Assembly: GCA_021731445.1 (NCBI GenBank)
Contig: JAKFXK010000045.1
Location: forward strand, 1-45,937
Reading direction: 5' to 3'
DNA length: 45,937 bases
Source of the DNA: Nevskiaceae bacterium
GTDB taxonomy: Bacteria; Pseudomonadota; Gammaproteobacteria; Nevskiales; Nevskiaceae
The position numbers were made by a program, and so were the translations under genes. The notes under the pieces are model-generated. The model was not told the origin of the DNA, did not search any database, and worked only from the letters and a program-made list of their open reading frames with translations. Positions 43,646 through 45,937 of the stretch are shown piece after piece (position 1 is the first letter of the stretch; every line of letters starts with the position of its first letter).

Positions 43646-45343
43646 ATGAAGACATCCCTTGGCCTGGTCTTGATGGCCGCACTGTTGTGCGCGGGCTGCA
43701 CGGCCTTGCGCCCCACCGAGTCGGCACGCGCCGATCTCATCATCCGCAACGGCGTGATCTACGACGGTCGCGGCGGCGAGCCGCTCCGGGGCGATCTCGC
43801 CCTGCGTGGCGACCGCGTCGTCGCCAGCGGCGATCTCGCCAGCTGGACTGCGGCGCGCGAGCTGGATGCTGAGGGTCTCGCGGTCGCGCCCGGCTTCATC
43901 AACATGCTGTCCTGGGCCACCGAGTCCTTGCTGGTGGACGGTCGCGCGCTGTCCGACATCACCCAGGGCGTGACCACCGAAATCTTCGGCGAGGGCTGGT
44001 CGATGGGGCCGCTGTCGCCCGCGATGAAGGCCGATGTGATGAAGCAGCAGGGCGACCTCAAATACGACATCGGCTGGACCACGCTGGGCGAATATCTGGA
44101 CACACTGGTCAGCCGTGGCGTCAGCGTCAACGTCGCCTCCTTCGTCGGTGCTGCCACCGTGCGCATGCACGAACTGGGTAACGCCGACCGCGCACCCGAT
44201 GCCGGCGAGCTGGCGCGCATGCGGGCGCTGGTGGCAAAGGCGATGGCGGACGGCGCGCTCGGCGTCGGCAGCTCGCTGATCTACGCGCCGGGCTTCTACG
44301 CCAAAACCGAAGAGCTCACCGCCCTGGTTGCGGAGGCCGCGGAATCCGGTGGCGGCTACATCTCGCACCTGCGCAGCGAGGGCGAGAACTTCCTGCCGGC
44401 ACTGGAAGAGCTGATCGGCATCAGCAAGGCCGCCGGTGCGCGTGCCGAGGTCTATCACCTGAAGGCTGCGGGCCAGCGCAACTGGCCGAAGATGGCCCAA
44501 GCCATCGCCCGCATCGAGGCCGCGCGCCGCGAGGGCCTGCCGATCAGCGTCAACATGTATCCCTACGAGGCGGGTGCGACCGGGCTCGATGCCTCGATGC
44601 CGCCCTGGGTGCAGGAGGGCGGGCTGGATCAGTGGGTCAAGCGCCTGCAAGACCCGGCGATGCGCGCGCGGGTGCTCAAGGAAATGCGCGAACCCAGCAA
44701 GAACTGGGAGAACCTGATGCAGGCCGCCGGCTCGCCCGAGCGCCTGCTGCTGCTCGGCTTCAACAGCGAGAAACTCAAGCCGCTCACCGGCAAGACGCTC
44801 GGCGAAGTCGCGAAGATGCGCGGCAAGTCCGCCGAGGAGACCGCGATGGACCTGGTGATCGAGGATCACAGCCGCGTGCTCACGGCCTACTTTCTGATGT
44901 CGGAAGACAACGTCAGGCTGGGCCTGTCGCAGCCTTGGGTCAGCATCGGTTCCGATGCCGAGGCCGCAGCACCAGAGGGCGTGTTCCTGAAGTCCGCCAC
45001 CCATCCGCGCGCTTACGGCAGCTTCGCGCGCTTCCTCGGCAAATACGTGCGCGAGGAAAAAGTCACCACGCTCGCCGACGGCATCCGCCGCCTCACCCGC
45101 CTGCCGGCAGAGAACTGGCAGCTCAAAGATCGTGGCTGTCTGGATGCCGGCTGCTACGCCGACGTGGTGATCTTCGATCCTTTGAGGATCCAGGACCACG
45201 CGACTTTCGCCAAGCCGCACCAGCTCTCGACCGGCGTGCGCGATGTCTTCGTCAACGGTGAGCAGGTGCTGAAAAACGGCCAGCCAACCGCCGCGCGACC
45301 GGGCCGCGTGGTGCGCGGTGCGGGCTGGAAGAAAGCCGGATGA
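43646..45343 (+). CDS. D-aminoacylase-like amidohydrolase lipoprotein
   Basis: A 565-residue protein of the N-acyl-D-amino-acid deacylase family with a lipoprotein-like leader (ALLCAGC). Family landmarks are FINMLSWATESLL, EIFGEGWSMGPL, YISHLRSEGE and EVYHLKAAG (the two zinc His), SIGSDAEAAAPEG (the catalytic Asp) and HPRAYGSFARFLGKYV. The usual HxH of PGFIDVHTH is replaced by PGFINMLSW, and the metal Cys of GNCG is Glu (GEGW), so the metal site differs from the characterised enzymes. I chose the ATG at 43646 (AGGA 8 bases upstream) over ATG 43628. Expected role: release of free D-amino acids from N-acylated forms. Confidence 0.88.
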   Translation: MKTSLGLVLMAALLCAGCTALRPTESARADLIIRNGVIYDGRGGEPLRGDLALRGDRVVASGDLASWTAARELDAEGLAVAPGFINMLSWATESLLVDGRALSDITQGVTTEIFGEGWSMGPLSPAMKADVMKQQGDLKYDIGWTTLGEYLDTLVSRGVSVNVASFVGAATVRMHELGNADRAPDAGELARMRALVAKAMADGALGVGSSLIYAPGFYAKTEELTALVAEAAESGGGYISHLRSEGENFLPALEELIGISKAAGARAEVYHLKAAGQRNWPKMAQAIARIEAARREGLPISVNMYPYEAGATGLDASMPPWVQEGGLDQWVKRLQDPAMRARVLKEMREPSKNWENLMQAAGSPERLLLLGFNSEKLKPLTGKTLGEVAKMRGKSAEETAMDLVIEDHSRVLTAYFLMSEDNVRLGLSQPWVSIGSDAEAAAPEGVFLKSATHPRAYGSFARFLGKYVREEKVTTLADGIRRLTRLPAENWQLKDRGCLDAGCYADVVIFDPLRIQDHATFAKPHQLSTGVRDVFVNGEQVLKNGQPTAARPGRVVRGAGWKKAG

Positions 45344-45937
45344 GCAGCCCAATGAGTAGCCTGTTCCAGCGCTACCTCTTGCCGGGCTTCGTGTTCACCG
45401 CCGCGATCATCGGCGGCGGCTATTCCACTGGCCGCGAGCTGGTCGAGTTCTTCCTGCCGGCGGGGCCGCTCGGCGGCTTGCTCGGCATGCTGGTTTCGAT
45501 GCTGGTGTTCAGCACCGTGATGGCGATCAGCTTCGAGCTGGCGCGCCTGAGCAAGGCTTACGACTACCAGTCGTTCATCCGCGTCCTGCTAGGGCCGTTT
45601 TCGGTGCTGTTCGAGATCGCCTATCTGCTGCTGCTGGTGATCGTGCTGGCGGTGCTGGGCGCTGCCGCCGGCACCGTCGCCCACGAGGCTTTCGGCCTGC
45701 CGGCTCTGGCAGGAACGCTGGGGTTGATGGCGGTCACCGGGGCGCTGCTTTTTTTGGGCAGCGCGGTCATCGAATCGGTGCTGGCGGTGTTCGCGGTGAT
45801 TCTCTACGGCATCTACGCCGTCATCGTGGTGTGGAGCCTGAGCCTGTTCGGTGACGATATCGCGCGCCATTTTACAGCCCCACCGGGCGAGGGCTGGGCG
45901 GTGGGCGGCCTGCGCTACGCCGGCTACAACATCGCGG
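45340..45937 (+). CDS. YkvI-type membrane transporter (partial)
   Basis: The frame is open to the window end: 199 residues with about five membrane helices so far. The N-terminus FVFTAAIIGGGYSTGRELVEFF resembles YkvI-family proteins, which are distant members of the LeuT/APC transporter fold. The start overlaps the D-aminoacylase stop by 4 bases; a second in-frame ATG lies at 45352. Its place after the deacylase suggests uptake of released amino acids or small peptides. The C-terminus is cut off. Confidence 0.7.
   Translation, partial: MSSPMSSLFQRYLLPGFVFTAAIIGGGYSTGRELVEFFLPAGPLGGLLGMLVSMLVFSTVMAISFELARLSKAYDYQSFIRVLLGPFSVLFEIAYLLLLVIVLAVLGAAAGTVAHEAFGLPALAGTLGLMAVTGALLFLGSAVIESVLAVFAVILYGIYAVIVVWSLSLFGDDIARHFTAPPGEGWAVGGLRYAGYNIA

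Noticed and set aside
42194-45343. A single 1049-codon gene covering two amidohydrolases
   Set aside because: The long frame only becomes protein-like after 43628, where the lipoprotein leader and D-aminoacylase motifs begin; before that it is a shadow of the permease and the first amidohydrolase.

Overview
The window is a GC-rich chromosomal segment from a Gram-negative proteobacterium. A TonB-dependent receptor, an OmpA-type protein, several lipoproteins, a ubiquinone prenyltransferase and an aa3-type oxidase operon with a cytochrome-c-fused subunit II all point that way. A gammaproteobacterium (Xanthomonadales/Nevskiales-like) fits best, but this is inferred from gene content and repeat style, not from a marker gene. 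No rRNA, tRNA, CRISPR or phage genes were seen.

Layout. 0.1-4.5 kb: a secreted YCII-domain protein with an exact internal duplication, a two-gene operon (membrane protein, DUF1801), and a long lipoprotein (four PKD-like repeats, Calx-beta, PHP/DUF3604-like metal domain) whose 3' end runs into a dispersed inverted repeat. 4.74-5.07 kb: a 324-bp palindromic MITE-like element directly before ubiA. 5.07-7.46 kb: ubiA, an esterase lipoprotein and a secreted glutathione peroxidase with a terminator. 7.5-11.1 kb: a tightly packed SxtJ / DUF5989 / carbamoyltransferase / SGNH-like module. 11.07-15.77 kb, minus strand: a neutral ceramidase lipoprotein, then a lysyl-endopeptidase-like protease and a small secreted protein. 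15.8-22.8 kb: comF divergent from bioB, with a BirA-operator-like site between them, then a CHASE2 cyclase, an SH3 protein and an M48 protease, closing with bioF and bioD. 23.0-27.65 kb: coxB, coxA, a 41-residue ORF, ctaG (cox11), coxC and a terminator.

27.8-45.9 kb is the most interesting region. A minus-strand operon encodes a DauA-like FAD D-amino-acid dehydrogenase, an XRE-cupin regulator and a RidA imine deaminase. A dense plus-strand series diverges from it: TonB receptor, OmpA-like protein, class-C serine hydrolase with a membrane tail, M19 dipeptidase homologue, VanX/DdpX-type D-Ala-D-Ala dipeptidase, a second serine hydrolase, two MacB/FtsX-type permeases with no ATPase in view, a prolidase-like amidohydrolase, a D-aminoacylase-like lipoprotein and a YkvI-type transporter cut by the window end. 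Taken together they read as a locus for importing and hydrolysing peptides that contain D-residues and oxidising the released D-amino acids. That function is inferred. Two of its metallohydrolases (M19 and D-aminoacylase-like) have lost the N-terminal metal-binding motif of their families.

Dispersed repeats (two copies of an 83-bp inverted repeat, the 324-bp element, and a hairpin shared between that element and a composite repeat at 38 kb) sit at operon boundaries.
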